Part shown: piece by piece, positions 34,783 through 43,230 of the stretch
How the letters are laid out: each line of letters opens with the position of its first letter
Position numbering within the stretch: position 1 is the stretch's first letter
From: an uncultured Alistipes sp.
GTDB taxonomy: Bacteria; Bacteroidota; Bacteroidia; Bacteroidales; Rikenellaceae
Direction of reading: 5' to 3'
DNA: 47,421 nt
Assembly: GCA_944326855.1 (NCBI GenBank)
Contig: CALVFO010000044.1
Span: 1-47,421 of the forward strand
Position numbers and translations under genes: made by a program
Notes under the pieces: generated by a model
Database searches by the model: none
What the model saw: the letters and a program-made list of their open reading frames with translations, nothing else
What the model was told of the DNA's origin: nothing

Positions 34783-35940
34783 CTATGGGTTGCGGTCGTT
34801 TTGCAGACGTTTGGCCTCCATCTCCCGGCGAATGGTTTCGAAATCGCGTTTCTCGGGGGTGATGTTCATGCCGTCTTTGAGCAACTGTACACCTTCGAAA
34901 ACGATGGTCGTTCCCGGTGTGAAATCCTGCGTCACGTAGAAATCGAGATAACGCTCCAGCGGTTCGAAACTGTGCACCCTGACCGTTCCGGCCGTATCCA
35001 CCGTGTATACATAGGTGAAGTCCTGAATTTCAAAGGTGGATTGATGGGGAATCAGATAGACGCTGTCGCGTTTGGTTTTCATTTGAATTTTGCCGCTTAC
35101 GCCATGTTTGAGCAGCAGGTCGGGGTTGGGAAAGCGAACCCGGAACGCAATCGAGCCGGTACCCCGTTCGAAGTCGCCTTCCACGGTTTCCATCCTGCCC
35201 GAATGCGGGTAAACGGTGCCGTCGGAGAGTACCAGGCCGATGCTGTCGGTTTCGGGTTGATGTTCGCCGTTGAGCAGGGAGCGTTTGTAGCGGAGGTATT
35301 CGCTTTCGTTGACTTTGTAGTAGGCGAACACTTCTGAAACGTCGCTGACGGTAGTCAGCAGGCTTTGCGGGGTGACCAGACTCCCTACTTTATAGGGAAT
35401 GCGGTCAATATAGCCGTCGAACGGGGCCGTAATGCGAGTGTAGGCGTAATGGGTGCGGGCCAGCTGCAATTTTGCCGTGGCCTGACGCACTTTCATGCGG
35501 GCCACTTCCTGTTCGGTGCGGGCCTGGTCGAGCCGGATCTGGGCGATGATCTCCTTCTCGACCATGCGCTGGATCCGTTCGGCTTCGTAATCGGCCATTT
35601 GTAATTCGGCTTCGGCCTGTTTCAGGTTGGCTTCCGCTTCTTTGAGGGCTTCGTCGAATTCGGCGGCATCCAGCGTGAAGAGCAGTTGACCCTTGCGGAC
35701 CAACTGGCCTTCGTCCACATGGATTTTCGCGACGAAGCCCGATACTTTAGGTTGCACTTCAACGAATTGTACGGCCTGGATATCGGCCACATAGGATTGA
35801 TGAACCTCGACGGAGGTGGGAAAAAGGTCTACCACCGGGGTTCGATTTCCTTCTTTGCCTTTGTTTTTTTTCGCGTTTCCGCAGCCGACACAAAGAGCTC
35901 CGGCTGCCACGCAGGTCATTAATTTGATTCCGATATTCAT
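34783..35940 (-). CDS. RND efflux periplasmic adaptor (AcrA family)
   Basis: A 385-residue membrane-fusion lipoprotein. The signal ends at the lipobox LCVGC. The lipoyl half-motifs are VQPKVSGFVAKIHVDEGQLVRKGQLLF and ITAPFDGYIDRIPYKVGSLV, with a helical hairpin between them (about 90-165). The beta-barrel and membrane-proximal domains follow. It is the first gene of the operon adaptor-pump-channel; no regulator gene is adjacent. Confidence 0.94.
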   Translation of the reverse strand: MNIGIKLMTCVAAGALCVGCGNAKKNKGKEGNRTPVVDLFPTSVEVHQSYVADIQAVQFVEVQPKVSGFVAKIHVDEGQLVRKGQLLFTLDAAEFDEALKEAEANLKQAEAELQMADYEAERIQRMVEKEIIAQIRLDQARTEQEVARMKVRQATAKLQLARTHYAYTRITAPFDGYIDRIPYKVGSLVTPQSLLTTVSDVSEVFAYYKVNESEYLRYKRSLLNGEHQPETDSIGLVLSDGTVYPHSGRMETVEGDFERGTGSIAFRVRFPNPDLLLKHGVSGKIQMKTKRDSVYLIPHQSTFEIQDFTYVYTVDTAGTVRVHSFEPLERYLDFYVTQDFTPGTTIVFEGVQLLKDGMNITPEKRDFETIRREMEAKRLQNDRNP

Positions 35941-35997
35941 GGTTGGTAATGAGGGTTATGCTAAACGAATGGAATGAGCAGGGCACGACACGACCCT

Positions 35998-36032
35998 GCA
36001 GCCGTCTGTCCGAAGTGCGGAGAGACGGCTGC
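35998..36032 (-). terminator. Hairpin after the small exported-protein gene
   Basis: A 15-bp stem with one mismatch (35998-36012 with 36018-36032, 5-nt loop) lies 18 bp beyond the stop codon of the minus-strand gene ending at 36051. No T-run follows. Confidence 0.5.
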
Positions 36033-36050
36033 CGATGCGATCGGGTATGA

Positions 36051-36407
36051 TCAAATCAGAAAGACACAGAATGTCTCATGGGGAGGAAGTCCGATGAGCG
36101 GAACCGGCCGAAGGGTTCTGGAAAAGGTCCGCGACAGAATGACCGCGGGATGACGATGATCGTTTCCGGGAGCGGGAACGAAGACGTTTTTGTGGGTGAA
36201 TTTGGGAAATTGTATCAGACGTTGCTGAACCGTGCGGGCCTGATTACGGGTTGCATACGGATCCTCGTCTTCGAGGGGTTGTTGGATTTCGGTTTGCGGG
36301 GAGAACGGATTCGGAGAAGTTCCGCAATCGATGGTCGACAGGTACCCGTCTCCATAAAGGTGAAACTGGAAAAACAATAGCAGTAAAAAACACAAAATCT
36401 TCTTCAC
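36051..36407 (-). CDS. Small exported hypothetical protein
   Basis: A 118-residue protein not recognised as any family. It begins with GTG. The first 18 residues (MKKILCFLLLLFFQFHLY) are a clear signal peptide. The mature part is polar, with acidic residues near EDEDPYATRN and a Pro/Arg-rich, mostly basic second half. Support for reality comes from context: a good Bacteroidota promoter 59 bp upstream and a hairpin 18 bp downstream bracket exactly this frame. No partner gene is evident; the efflux operon downstream is a separate unit, although read-through is possible. Confidence 0.55.
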   Translation of the reverse strand: MKKILCFLLLLFFQFHLYGDGYLSTIDCGTSPNPFSPQTEIQQPLEDEDPYATRNQARTVQQRLIQFPKFTHKNVFVPAPGNDHRHPAVILSRTFSRTLRPVPLIGLPPHETFCVFLI

Positions 36408-36465
36408 AAACCGATTATTGTTTTAGCAAATTCGTCTTTATTGTTAAAAAATGGCGGAATTTGTG

Positions 36466-36497
36466 CAAATATACTGAAAGATATTCATATTTACAAC
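36466..36497 (-). promoter_or_regulatory. Promoter of the small exported-protein gene
   Basis: On the minus strand GTTG (36494-36497), 20 nt, then a perfect TATATTTG (36466-36473). The predicted start near 36460 gives a leader of about 50 nt. Confidence 0.6.
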
Positions 36498-36557
36498 GGC
36501 TGGTACATTTTCCCAGATTGCGGTTTTCTCCGGAATGCGACGAAGCCGCTCCTTGGG

Positions 36558-36695
36558 GGCGGCTTCGGGAAAAATGAGTTCGGGAACGGTTTCGGGAAAA
36601 ATGAGTTCGGGAACGGTTTCGGGAAAGATGAGTTTCGGGAACGGTTTCGGGAAAGATGAGTTTCGGGGGCGGCTTCGGGAGAGATGAACTTCGGG
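36558..36695. repeat. Tandem 27/28-bp minisatellite, five copies
   Basis: Units 36558-36584, 36585-36611, 36612-36639, 36640-36667 and 36668-36695 share the pattern GG-TTCGGGA-A-ATGA-TTCGGG. Two units are 27 bp and three are 28 bp. The change of unit length breaks any long reading frame through the array, so it is probably non-coding. Confidence 0.85.
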
Positions 36696-36974
36696 ATCGA
36701 AACGAGCCTCAAAAAACTCCGCAAAATTTTAGGGAGATTTTTCGAGAGAGAGCCCTGAAACGATTTTCAGGAAAAGTCCTGAAGAGATTTTCTGAGAAGG
36801 TTTCAGGAAAAGTCTCGAAACGAGTTTTTGAGAGAGCCTCGGAAAAATTTTCGGCAAAAATTTCTCAGAAAGTTTCGGAGAAACTCGGATCGCAGGGCCA
36901 CGAGCGGTCGAATTCGGGCTCCGGACCAACCGGGGAAGGGGCCGGGGTCCCTCTCGTTTTCTTGAAAAGCCCGT
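36696..36974. other. Degenerate repeat-like gap right of the minisatellite
   Basis: No gene. The stretch 36725-36890 is made of short, drifting repeats of TTTCAGGAAAAGTC and CTCGGAAA/TTTCGG types, with small palindromes such as CCTGAAA-CGAT-TTTCAGG. It looks like an older, decayed version of the array to its left. Confidence 0.5.
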
Positions 36975-37370
36975 TTATTGATACGCCAGTCCGATGAGTT
37001 GATCGCCGCCCCAGGAGTTGATGCGTCGGTGCAGGGTGTCGATCGTTTTTCCATCCCGGAAAATACGCAGGGTCAGGTTTAATGGCGGCGAGTCGGCCAC
37101 TTGCGAGGAATCGGGCAGACGACGGGGCACCACGTACAGACATACTTTGATTTGAGCGACGGCTTCTTGACTTTCTACCCGTAAATGTTCGGGAGAGGCG
37201 CCTTCCTGGTGCTGAACGCTGTGCATACCGACTTGGACGCCCTGTTCGTCATACAGATACAGATGTAAGTAGACGTTCATCTGCTGCCAGATGCGGTCGT
37301 CCGCTTCGGCTTCCAGGGCAAATGTATGGAGTGTCTTTTCCAAAATCGGTGGTTTTTGGGAAACGTTCAT
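36975..37370 (-). CDS. Hypothetical protein, 131 aa
   Basis: A 131-residue soluble protein that I do not recognise. There is no signal peptide. Amphipathic strands (MNVYLHLYLYDEQGVQVGMH, QIKVCLYVVPRR, LNLTLRIFRDGKTIDTL) suggest a small all-beta fold. The C-terminus RRINSWGGDQLIGLAYQ is polar. The composition is protein-like and the opposite strand offers nothing better. The start is the ATG at 37370 (a TTG one codon earlier is possible). It lies 145 bp downstream of the esterase gene on the same strand and could share its transcript. Confidence 0.55.
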   Translation of the reverse strand: MNVSQKPPILEKTLHTFALEAEADDRIWQQMNVYLHLYLYDEQGVQVGMHSVQHQEGASPEHLRVESQEAVAQIKVCLYVVPRRLPDSSQVADSPPLNLTLRIFRDGKTIDTLHRRINSWGGDQLIGLAYQ

Positions 37371-37515
37371 CAAAATCCGGGCCGTATTCTCGTGTCACGA
37401 CGGAGCCCCTGAAGTGGCTCTCGATTGTGGTGATTCTTCGAGACGGCCTTTGATCCCGGCCGCGAAAAGCCTCCGCCCGCTTACATCGGCTGATCCGAGG
37501 GATTCGGACAAAGGG

Positions 37516-38442
37516 TTATTGAGCCTGTTGTTCCTGTTGTTCCTGCTGTTTGTATTGTTTTTCGCGCGTGAAATAGTTGTCGAAAAAGACCAGTTGGAAA
37601 CTGATGGCGTTACGTCCGTATTCGGAATTGTGGACACCCGGTCGAACGATGTAATCGTGCACGATGTTGTTGTGGATCATCGCCTGGTGCAGGGCGGCGT
37701 TCACATCGAAGAAAAAGTCGTCCGTACCGCAGTCGATGATGATCGCCAGTTGGTGAGGCTGCATCTTCCGCAGGTTGGCATTGCCCCAGCTGCGGGGAAC
37801 TCCCTGACCCGCTTTGATGCGGTAGAGTTGGGTGGCTACGGTGTGTTCGTTCCAGACTTCGGGGTTTTCATAATATTCGCCCAGATGGCGTTTCATGTTC
37901 CAGTTGTCGGGGAAAGGACGGATGTCGACCCCGCCGTGTACCGCTCCGCAGGCCCCGAAAATATCGTTGTGACGTATGGCCAGCCAAAGGGCTCCATGTC
38001 CCCCCATGCTGTTGCCCGAAATGGCCCGACCCGTACGGTCTTTCAGGGTGTTGTAATGGGAGTCGATGTATTCGATCAGCTCTTTGGATACGTAGGTTTC
38101 GTAACGGTAGTCCTTGACTTTGGGACTGTCCCAATACCAGCTGTCGTATCCACCGTCGGGGCAGACGATGATGCACCGCAGGCGGCTGGCATCCTGAGGC
38201 AGTTCGGGACGAATCCCGATCCAGGAGTTATAGCATCCGCTGTATCCGTGCAGCAGGTAGATGACCGGATAGGGTTCGGGGGCCTGGGCGTCGTAGCCTT
38301 CGGGCAGGATGATGACGTTTTTGACCGGTTTGTTCATGGAGGGGCTGAATACGGCGACCGTATCCACGCTTTGGGCGTTGAGCGCACCTGCCGCCCAGAC
38401 GAACAGACTCAGCAGCAGGATCGATTTTAAGAATTTCATCAT
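37516..38442 (-). CDS. Exported esterase (alpha/beta hydrolase, esterase D/feruloyl type)
   Basis: A 308-residue protein with a signal peptide (1-23, ending ALNAQ) and a PF00756-type esterase domain. Motifs in order: oxyanion region YLLHGYSGCYNSWIG, nucleophile Ser in GNSMGGHGA, Asp in DCGTDDFFFD and His in RPGVHNSEYG. Relatives include S-formylglutathione hydrolase, mycolyltransferases and carbohydrate esterases of CE1. As an exported protein a carbohydrate or acyl esterase role is more likely than formaldehyde detoxification. The C-terminus is a Gln/Glu-rich tail (KQQEQQEQQAQ). Promoter and start are well placed. Confidence 0.88.
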   Translation of the reverse strand: MMKFLKSILLLSLFVWAAGALNAQSVDTVAVFSPSMNKPVKNVIILPEGYDAQAPEPYPVIYLLHGYSGCYNSWIGIRPELPQDASRLRCIIVCPDGGYDSWYWDSPKVKDYRYETYVSKELIEYIDSHYNTLKDRTGRAISGNSMGGHGALWLAIRHNDIFGACGAVHGGVDIRPFPDNWNMKRHLGEYYENPEVWNEHTVATQLYRIKAGQGVPRSWGNANLRKMQPHQLAIIIDCGTDDFFFDVNAALHQAMIHNNIVHDYIVRPGVHNSEYGRNAISFQLVFFDNYFTREKQYKQQEQQEQQAQ

Positions 38443-38476
38443 GATGGCGACGCTGTCGTTTTTTGAGTTTGCCTTG

Positions 38477-38508
38477 CAAAGATAACATAAAAACCGCAGA
38501 GCCGTAAA
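38477..38508 (-). promoter_or_regulatory. Promoter of the esterase gene
   Basis: On the minus strand TTTA (38505-38508), 20 nt, then a perfect TATCTTTG (38477-38484). The leader would be about 25-30 nt to the ATG at 38442. Confidence 0.6.
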
Positions 38509-38691
38509 TCGGGCTTCGTTTTTTTTATGGAGGCCTCAATAAGAGGGTCTTATCGTTGGTTTTTCGGGTTTGTGATAAGTTGTTTTGATAAATTTTGAAA
38601 TTTGATAAAAATAAAGAATAAACAAGAGGTTCGGGAGGCCCTTCAAAATCCCCGAAAAGCCGCAGAATCAGGCGAAAAAAGTATGGGAAAA

Positions 38692-38722
38692 GTTGCAGAG
38701 TCGGAAATTTTCCGTATATTTG
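38692..38722 (+). promoter_or_regulatory. Promoter of the str ribosomal operon
   Basis: GTTG (38692-38695), 19 nt, then a perfect TATATTTG (38715-38722). Transcription would start near 38729, giving a leader of about 70 nt before rpsL. The AT-rich stretch 38509-38691 upstream may act as an UP-like element; no gene is seen there. Confidence 0.65.
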
Positions 38723-38800
38723 CAGTCCATTTTGTTCAATGGTGGGGTGTGTTATGCCCCAGAGTAAAGGATCTAATCAATTAAAGTTAAAGGATTTACA

Positions 38801-39184
38801 ATGCCAACGATTCAACAGTTAGTACGTAAAGGAAGAACCAAGCCGTGCTTTAACAGTAAAGCACCCGCTTTGGATGCCTGTCCTCAGCGTCGCGGCGTTT
38901 GTGTGCGTGTGTACACGACTACGCCCAAGAAGCCGAACTCGGCCATGCGTAAGGTCGCTCGTGTGCGCTTGACCAACGGTAAGGAAGTCAATGCTTACAT
39001 TCCGGGCGAAGGTCACAATCTGCAGGAACACTCGATTGTGCTGGTTCGTGGGGGTCGTGTGAAGGACCTTCCGGGTGTACGTTATCACCTGGTTCGCGGA
39101 GCTCTCGACTCGGCCGGAGTGGACGGTCGTCGTCAGCGTCGCTCGAAATACGGTGCCAAACGCCCCAAAGAAGCTAAAAAGTAG
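38801..39184 (+). CDS. rpsL: 30S ribosomal protein S12
   Basis: A 127-residue S12, a decoding-centre protein. The conserved [13 protein letters not shown] and [11 protein letters not shown] loops are intact, with lysines at the positions whose substitution gives streptomycin resistance, so the sequence looks wild type. First gene of the str operon, followed 89 bp later by rpsG. Confidence 0.98.
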   Translation: MPTIQQLVRKGRTKPCFNSKAPALDACPQRRGVCVRVYTTTPKKPNSAMRKVARVRLTNGKEVNAYIPGEGHNLQEHSIVLVRGGRVKDLPGVRYHLVRGALDSAGVDGRRQRRSKYGAKRPKEAKK

Positions 39185-39273
39185 CGGGCGATTATCGTCT
39201 CGCAGGCCGTGAGAGTCGGCCGAAAGAAAACACAACATTAATTTGCAACCCAAAGTCTTTATTACATTAAGCA

Positions 39274-39750
39274 ATGAGAAAAGCGAAGCCTAAAAAGCGA
39301 ATTCTACTTCCAGATCCCAAATTCGGGGACGTATTGGTTACCCGGTTTGTCAACAACCTGATGCTGGATGGTAAGAAGAGTATTGCCTATACGATTTTCT
39401 ACAACGCCGTAGAGATCGTCGGCGAGAAGATGAAGGATGCGGATAAGGCTCCTCTTGATATTTGGAAGAAAGCCCTCGAAAACATTACGCCTCAGGTAGA
39501 GGTGAAATCGCGTCGTGTGGGGGGTGCTACTTTCCAGGTACCGACTGAGGTAAGACCTGAACGTAAGATTTCTCTGGCCATGAGAAACCTGATCCTTTAC
39601 TCGAGAAAACGTGCAGGTCGGTCGATGGCAGAAAAGCTGGCCGCCGAAATCATGGCAGCCTACAATGAAGAAGGTGCCGCCTTCAAACGTAAGGAAGAAA
39701 TGCACCGTATGGCTGAAGCCAACAAAGCGTTTGCACACTTTAGATTCTAA
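39274..39750 (+). CDS. rpsG: 30S ribosomal protein S7
   Basis: A 158-residue S7, the primary binder that nucleates assembly of the 16S 3' domain. Hallmarks are [37 protein letters not shown] and a C-terminal [20 protein letters not shown]-like end (here [16 protein letters not shown]). The gap to fusA is 18 bp. Confidence 0.98.
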   Translation: MRKAKPKKRILLPDPKFGDVLVTRFVNNLMLDGKKSIAYTIFYNAVEIVGEKMKDADKAPLDIWKKALENITPQVEVKSRRVGGATFQVPTEVRPERKISLAMRNLILYSRKRAGRSMAEKLAAEIMAAYNEEGAAFKRKEEMHRMAEANKAFAHFRF

Positions 39751-39768
39751 TTCCGAAGGAGACAGTAT

Positions 39769-41883
39769 ATGGCAAGAGATTTAAAATATACCAGAAACAT
39801 CGGTATCATGGCCCACATCGATGCCGGTAAGACGACGACTTCGGAACGTATTCTGTTCTACACCGGGAAGACCCACAAAATCGGGGAAGTGCACGAAGGT
39901 GCGGCCACGATGGACTGGATGGTGCAGGAACAGGAACGTGGGATCACGATCACTTCGGCCGCAACGACGGCTTTCTGGCACTACAAAGATCAGACTTACC
40001 AGATCAACATCATCGATACCCCGGGACACGTGGACTTCACGGCCGAGGTAGAACGTTCTCTGCGTGTGCTGGACGGTGCCGTGGCTACGTTCTGCGCCGT
40101 GGGTGGTGTGGAACCCCAGTCTGAAACCGTATGGCGTCAGGCTGACAAATACAACGTACCCCGTCTGGGTTATGTCAACAAGATGGACCGTACCGGAGCC
40201 GACTTCCTGGGTGTATGCGCTCAGGTGAAAGAACGTCTCGGTGCCAACGCCCTGCCGATCGTATTGCCGATCGGTGCCGAAGATAAATTCTCCGGTCTGG
40301 TTGACCTTATATATAATAGGGCCATCGTTTATCACGAAGATAAAAAGAACGAACTGGTGAACTACACCTACGAAGAAGTTCCCGAAAACATGAAAGCCGA
40401 AGTGGCTGAATGGCGCGGGAAACTCATCGAAGAAGTGGCCGCTTCGGACGATGCCCTGATGGAAAAATTCTTCGAAGATCCCGACTCGATCACGCCTGAC
40501 GAACTGATCGCCGCCATCCGCAAGGCAACCATTGCGATGACGATCGTTCCGATGCTGTGCGGTTCGTCCTTCAAGAACAAAGGCGTTCAGCTGTTGCTGG
40601 ACTGCGTGATGGCCTTCCTGCCCTCTCCGCTGGATATCGAAGCCGTGGTGGGGACCAACCCCGAAACGGGCGAAGAAACGAAACGTCACCCGACCGAAAG
40701 CGATCCGTTCTGCGCCTTGGCCTTCAAGATTGCAACGGACCCCTTCGTAGGTCGTTTGGCATTCGTTCGCGTATACTCGGGCCGTCTCGAAGCCGGTTCG
40801 TACGTTCACAACAGCCGCAGCGGTAAGAAAGAACGTATCAGCCGTCTGTACCAGATGCACGCCAACAAACAGAACCCGATCGAAGTGATCGGCGCCGGTG
40901 ACATTTGCGCCGCTGTCGGTTTCAAAGATATCCGTACGGGGGATACCCTCTGCGACGAAAAAGCTCCGATCGTGCTCGAATCGATGACCTTCCCCGAACC
41001 GGTGATCGGTCTGGCCGTAGAACCCAAAACGCAGAAAGACCTCGACAAACTGGGTATCGCGCTGGGTAAACTGGCCGAAGAAGACCCGACCTTCACCGTG
41101 AAGACCGACGAAGACAGCGGCCAGACCGTCATCAGCGGGATGGGCGAACTTCACCTGGAAATCATCGTTGACCGTCTGAAACGCGAATTTGGGGTGGAAA
41201 TCAACCAGGGTGCTCCTCAGGTTAACTACAAAGAAGCGCTTACCAGCCCGGTTGAACATCGCGAAGTGTTCAAGAAACAGACCGGGGGTCGTGGTAAGTT
41301 TGCCGATATCATCTTCGAAATCGGTCCGGCCGACGAAGGCAAAACGGGTCTGCAGTTCGAAGACGTGGTTAAGGGCGGTAACATTCCCAAGGAATACATT
41401 CCTTCGGTACAGAAAGGGTTCGAAGCCGCTATGGCCAACGGTCCTCTGGCCGGTTTCTCGATCGACAGCATGAAGGTAACCCTCAAGGATGGTTCGTTCC
41501 ACCCGGTGGACTCCGACTCGTTGTCATTCGAAGTGGCAGCCCGCAACGGTTTCCGTCACGCTGCTGCCAAAGCCCGTCCCGTCATTCTCGAACCGATCAT
41601 GTCGGTCGAAGTGGTGACTCCCGAAGAAAGCATGGGGGACATCATCGGCGACCTGAACAAACGCCGCGGACAGATCAGCGGTATGGAATCCAAAGGGAAT
41701 GCCCGCGTGGTGAACGCCAAGGTGCCCCTGTCGGAAATGTTTGGTTATGTGACCGTTCTGCGTACGATCTCCTCCGGTCGTGCTACCTCGTCGATGGAAT
41801 TCTCTCACTTCGAGGAAGTTCCTGCCAACGTAGCCAAGGAAGTGATCGAAAAATCTGGTAAAAAAGGATCCATCGAAGAATAA
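39769..41883 (+). CDS. fusA: Elongation factor G
   Basis: A 704-residue translocation GTPase. G motifs: [10 protein letters not shown] (P loop), [12 protein letters not shown]; domains II-V follow, with [10 protein letters not shown] in domain III and FSHFEEVP near the end. Codon use is strongly biased as expected for a highly expressed gene. One exception is the run CTT ATA TAT AAT AGG at 40306-40320 (residues LIYNR). No tuf gene follows, the usual Bacteroidota arrangement; rpsJ starts 8 bp after the stop. Confidence 0.98.
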   Translation: MARDLKYTRNIGIMAHIDAGKTTTSERILFYTGKTHKIGEVHEGAATMDWMVQEQERGITITSAATTAFWHYKDQTYQINIIDTPGHVDFTAEVERSLRVLDGAVATFCAVGGVEPQSETVWRQADKYNVPRLGYVNKMDRTGADFLGVCAQVKERLGANALPIVLPIGAEDKFSGLVDLIYNRAIVYHEDKKNELVNYTYEEVPENMKAEVAEWRGKLIEEVAASDDALMEKFFEDPDSITPDELIAAIRKATIAMTIVPMLCGSSFKNKGVQLLLDCVMAFLPSPLDIEAVVGTNPETGEETKRHPTESDPFCALAFKIATDPFVGRLAFVRVYSGRLEAGSYVHNSRSGKKERISRLYQMHANKQNPIEVIGAGDICAAVGFKDIRTGDTLCDEKAPIVLESMTFPEPVIGLAVEPKTQKDLDKLGIALGKLAEEDPTFTVKTDEDSGQTVISGMGELHLEIIVDRLKREFGVEINQGAPQVNYKEALTSPVEHREVFKKQTGGRGKFADIIFEIGPADEGKTGLQFEDVVKGGNIPKEYIPSVQKGFEAAMANGPLAGFSIDSMKVTLKDGSFHPVDSDSLSFEVAARNGFRHAAAKARPVILEPIMSVEVVTPEESMGDIIGDLNKRRGQISGMESKGNARVVNAKVPLSEMFGYVTVLRTISSGRATSSMEFSHFEEVPANVAKEVIEKSGKKGSIEE

Positions 41884-41891
41884 TCAAGATT

Positions 41892-42197
41892 ATGAGCCAA
41901 AAGATAAGAATCAAACTGAAATCCTACGATCACAACCTGGTCGATAAATCGGCCGAAAAGATCGTAAAGACCGTAAAGGGTACGGGTGCTGTGGTGAGCG
42001 GTCCTATTCCGCTGCCGACCCAGAAGAAGATCTTCACCGTGAACCGTTCGACTTTCGTGAACAAGAAAGCCCGCGAACAGTTCCAGTTGTCGACCTGCAA
42101 ACGCATTCTGGACATCTACAGCTCGACCCCCAAAACCATCGACGCGCTGATGAAGCTCGAATTGCCCAGCGGCGTGGAAGTGGAAATCAAGGTCTGA
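41892..42197 (+). CDS. rpsJ: 30S ribosomal protein S10
   Basis: A 101-residue S10 (NusE), also the transcription-antitermination partner of NusB. Conserved parts: [37 protein letters not shown], and the C-terminal [13 protein letters not shown]. It is joined to fusA (8 bp) but separated from rplC by 412 bp, which is unusual. Confidence 0.98.
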   Translation: MSQKIRIKLKSYDHNLVDKSAEKIVKTVKGTGAVVSGPIPLPTQKKIFTVNRSTFVNKKAREQFQLSTCKRILDIYSSTPKTIDALMKLELPSGVEVEIKV

Positions 42198-42222
42198 GGT
42201 TTTTAGGTATACGATAGGGCGG

Positions 42223-42244
42223 GGGACCTTGAAAGAAAGGTCCC
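42223..42244 (+). terminator. Terminator-like hairpin after rpsJ
   Basis: An 8-bp perfect stem (GGGACCTT 42223-42230 with AAGGTCCC 42237-42244) with a 6-nt loop, 25 bp past the rpsJ stop. No T-run follows, so it may be an attenuator or processing site rather than a full terminator. Confidence 0.5.
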
Positions 42245-42297
42245 GTTGCCCGATCGACCTGCCAAAACCAGAGGTGCTTAGCGAGCGGCAGGAGGCC

Positions 42298-42447
42298 GAA
42301 TCACTTTCCGGAGATTGCAGAAGGGGATGAGGTTCCTGCTCAATCGGAGTTGCCGAAACAAGGGGCTCTCAGGAAGGGGCAAAGGGGTTGAATCACTTTC
42401 CGGAGATTGCAGAAAGAGATGAGGTTCCTGCTCAGTCGGAGTTGCCG
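42298..42447. repeat. 58-bp direct repeat, two copies
   Basis: Copies at 42298-42355 and 42390-42447 differ at three of 58 positions; the period is 92 bp. The 34-bp spacer between them is not repeated. Confidence 0.9.
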
Positions 42448-42480
42448 TAGCAACCGTAGCAACCGTAGCAACCGAAGCAA
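42445..42480. repeat. 9-bp tandem repeat CCGTAGCAA, four copies
   Basis: Units 42445-42453, 42454-42462, 42463-42471 and 42472-42480; the last has one change (T to A). It begins inside the last bases of the second 58-bp repeat copy, while the first copy lacks it. Confidence 0.9.
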
Positions 42481-42609
42481 ACAAAACATATTTAACAACC
42501 AGGGGTCGAGGCTTGCGTCGCGCTGCCAAGGGTCCGGAGCCGCGAGGTTTCGGTGCAGCCTCCGAAAGACAAGTGGACTCCCCTAACACAACAAATTTTA
42601 AAAGACAAA

Positions 42610-43227
42610 ATGTCAGGACTAATTGGAAAGAAAATCGGAATGACTTCCGTGTTCGGTGCCGATGGGAAGAATATTCCCTGCACCGTGATCGAAGCTGGTC
42701 CCTGTGTGGTTACGCAAGTGAAAACCGTTGAGAAGGACGGCTACAAGGCCGTACAGCTTGCCTATGACGAAAAACCCGAAAAAAACACGACCAGCAGTCT
42801 GCTCGGCCATTTCAAAAAGGCCAACACCACCCCTAAACGCAAACTGGCCGAATTCACCGACATCGAAGGTGAAATCAACCTGGGCGACGTGTTTACGGTC
42901 GACGTGTTCGAAGAAAACGACTGGGTCGATGTAACCGGCGTATCGAAAGGTAAAGGTTTCCAGGGCGTTGTGAAACGTCACGGATTCGGCGGTGTGGGTG
43001 GTCAAACTCACGGTCAGCACAACCGTCAGCGCAAACCGGGTTCACTGGGTGCCAGTTCGTATCCCTCTCGCGTGTTCAAAGGCAAACGCCTTCCGGGCCG
43101 CACGGGTGGCGAACAGGTGAAAGTGCTCAACCTGCGCATTGTGAAAAAGCTCCCCGAAAACAACCTGCTTCTGGTAAAAGGTTCGATTCCGGGTGCCAAG
43201 GGTTCTTACTTATTAATCGAAAACTAA
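42610..43227 (+). CDS. rplC: 50S ribosomal protein L3
   Basis: A 205-residue L3, which binds near the peptidyl-transferase centre. The start is the ATG reading [15 protein letters not shown], matching the family N-terminus; the in-frame upstream extension is spurious. Conserved [17 protein letters not shown] and [19 protein letters not shown] are present. First gene after the 412-bp insertion; rplD begins 3 bp later. Confidence 0.97.
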   Translation: MSGLIGKKIGMTSVFGADGKNIPCTVIEAGPCVVTQVKTVEKDGYKAVQLAYDEKPEKNTTSSLLGHFKKANTTPKRKLAEFTDIEGEINLGDVFTVDVFEENDWVDVTGVSKGKGFQGVVKRHGFGGVGGQTHGQHNRQRKPGSLGASSYPSRVFKGKRLPGRTGGEQVKVLNLRIVKKLPENNLLLVKGSIPGAKGSYLLIEN

Positions 43228-43230
43228 GCC

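Larger units (their letters stand above)
42198..42609. other. 412-bp leader-like insertion between rpsJ and rplC
   Basis: A non-coding stretch within what is normally a continuous ribosomal cluster. It contains, in order, a terminator-like hairpin (42223-42244), two copies of a 58-bp repeat (42298-42355 and 42390-42447), a 9-bp tandem array (42445-42480), and a GC-rich segment with a small hairpin TTTCGG/CCGAAA near 42548-42567. Open frames across it have no recognisable domain. No good Bacteroidota promoter was found in it. Confidence 0.7.

Noticed and set aside
32446-35337. A 963-codon open frame on the plus strand opposite the efflux pump and adaptor
   Set aside because: Antisense by-product of GC-rich codon bias; no known domain, while the minus strand encodes complete AcrB and AcrA homologs.
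36558-36695. Possible CRISPR array
   Set aside because: Units are directly adjacent with no spacers, and no cas gene is in the window. It is a simple tandem repeat.
39781-41502. A 573-codon open frame antisense to fusA
   Set aside because: Shadow of a highly biased gene, Phe/His-rich and without motifs.
42298-42480. Possible mobile element or attachment site between rpsJ and rplC
   Set aside because: No transposase or integrase frame, no terminal inverted repeats and no target duplication seen; only local duplication is supported.
42278-42589. A 103-codon minus-strand frame across the rpsJ-rplC insertion
   Set aside because: It runs through the 58-bp and 9-bp repeats, which are read in different frames in the two copies, and has no coding signature.
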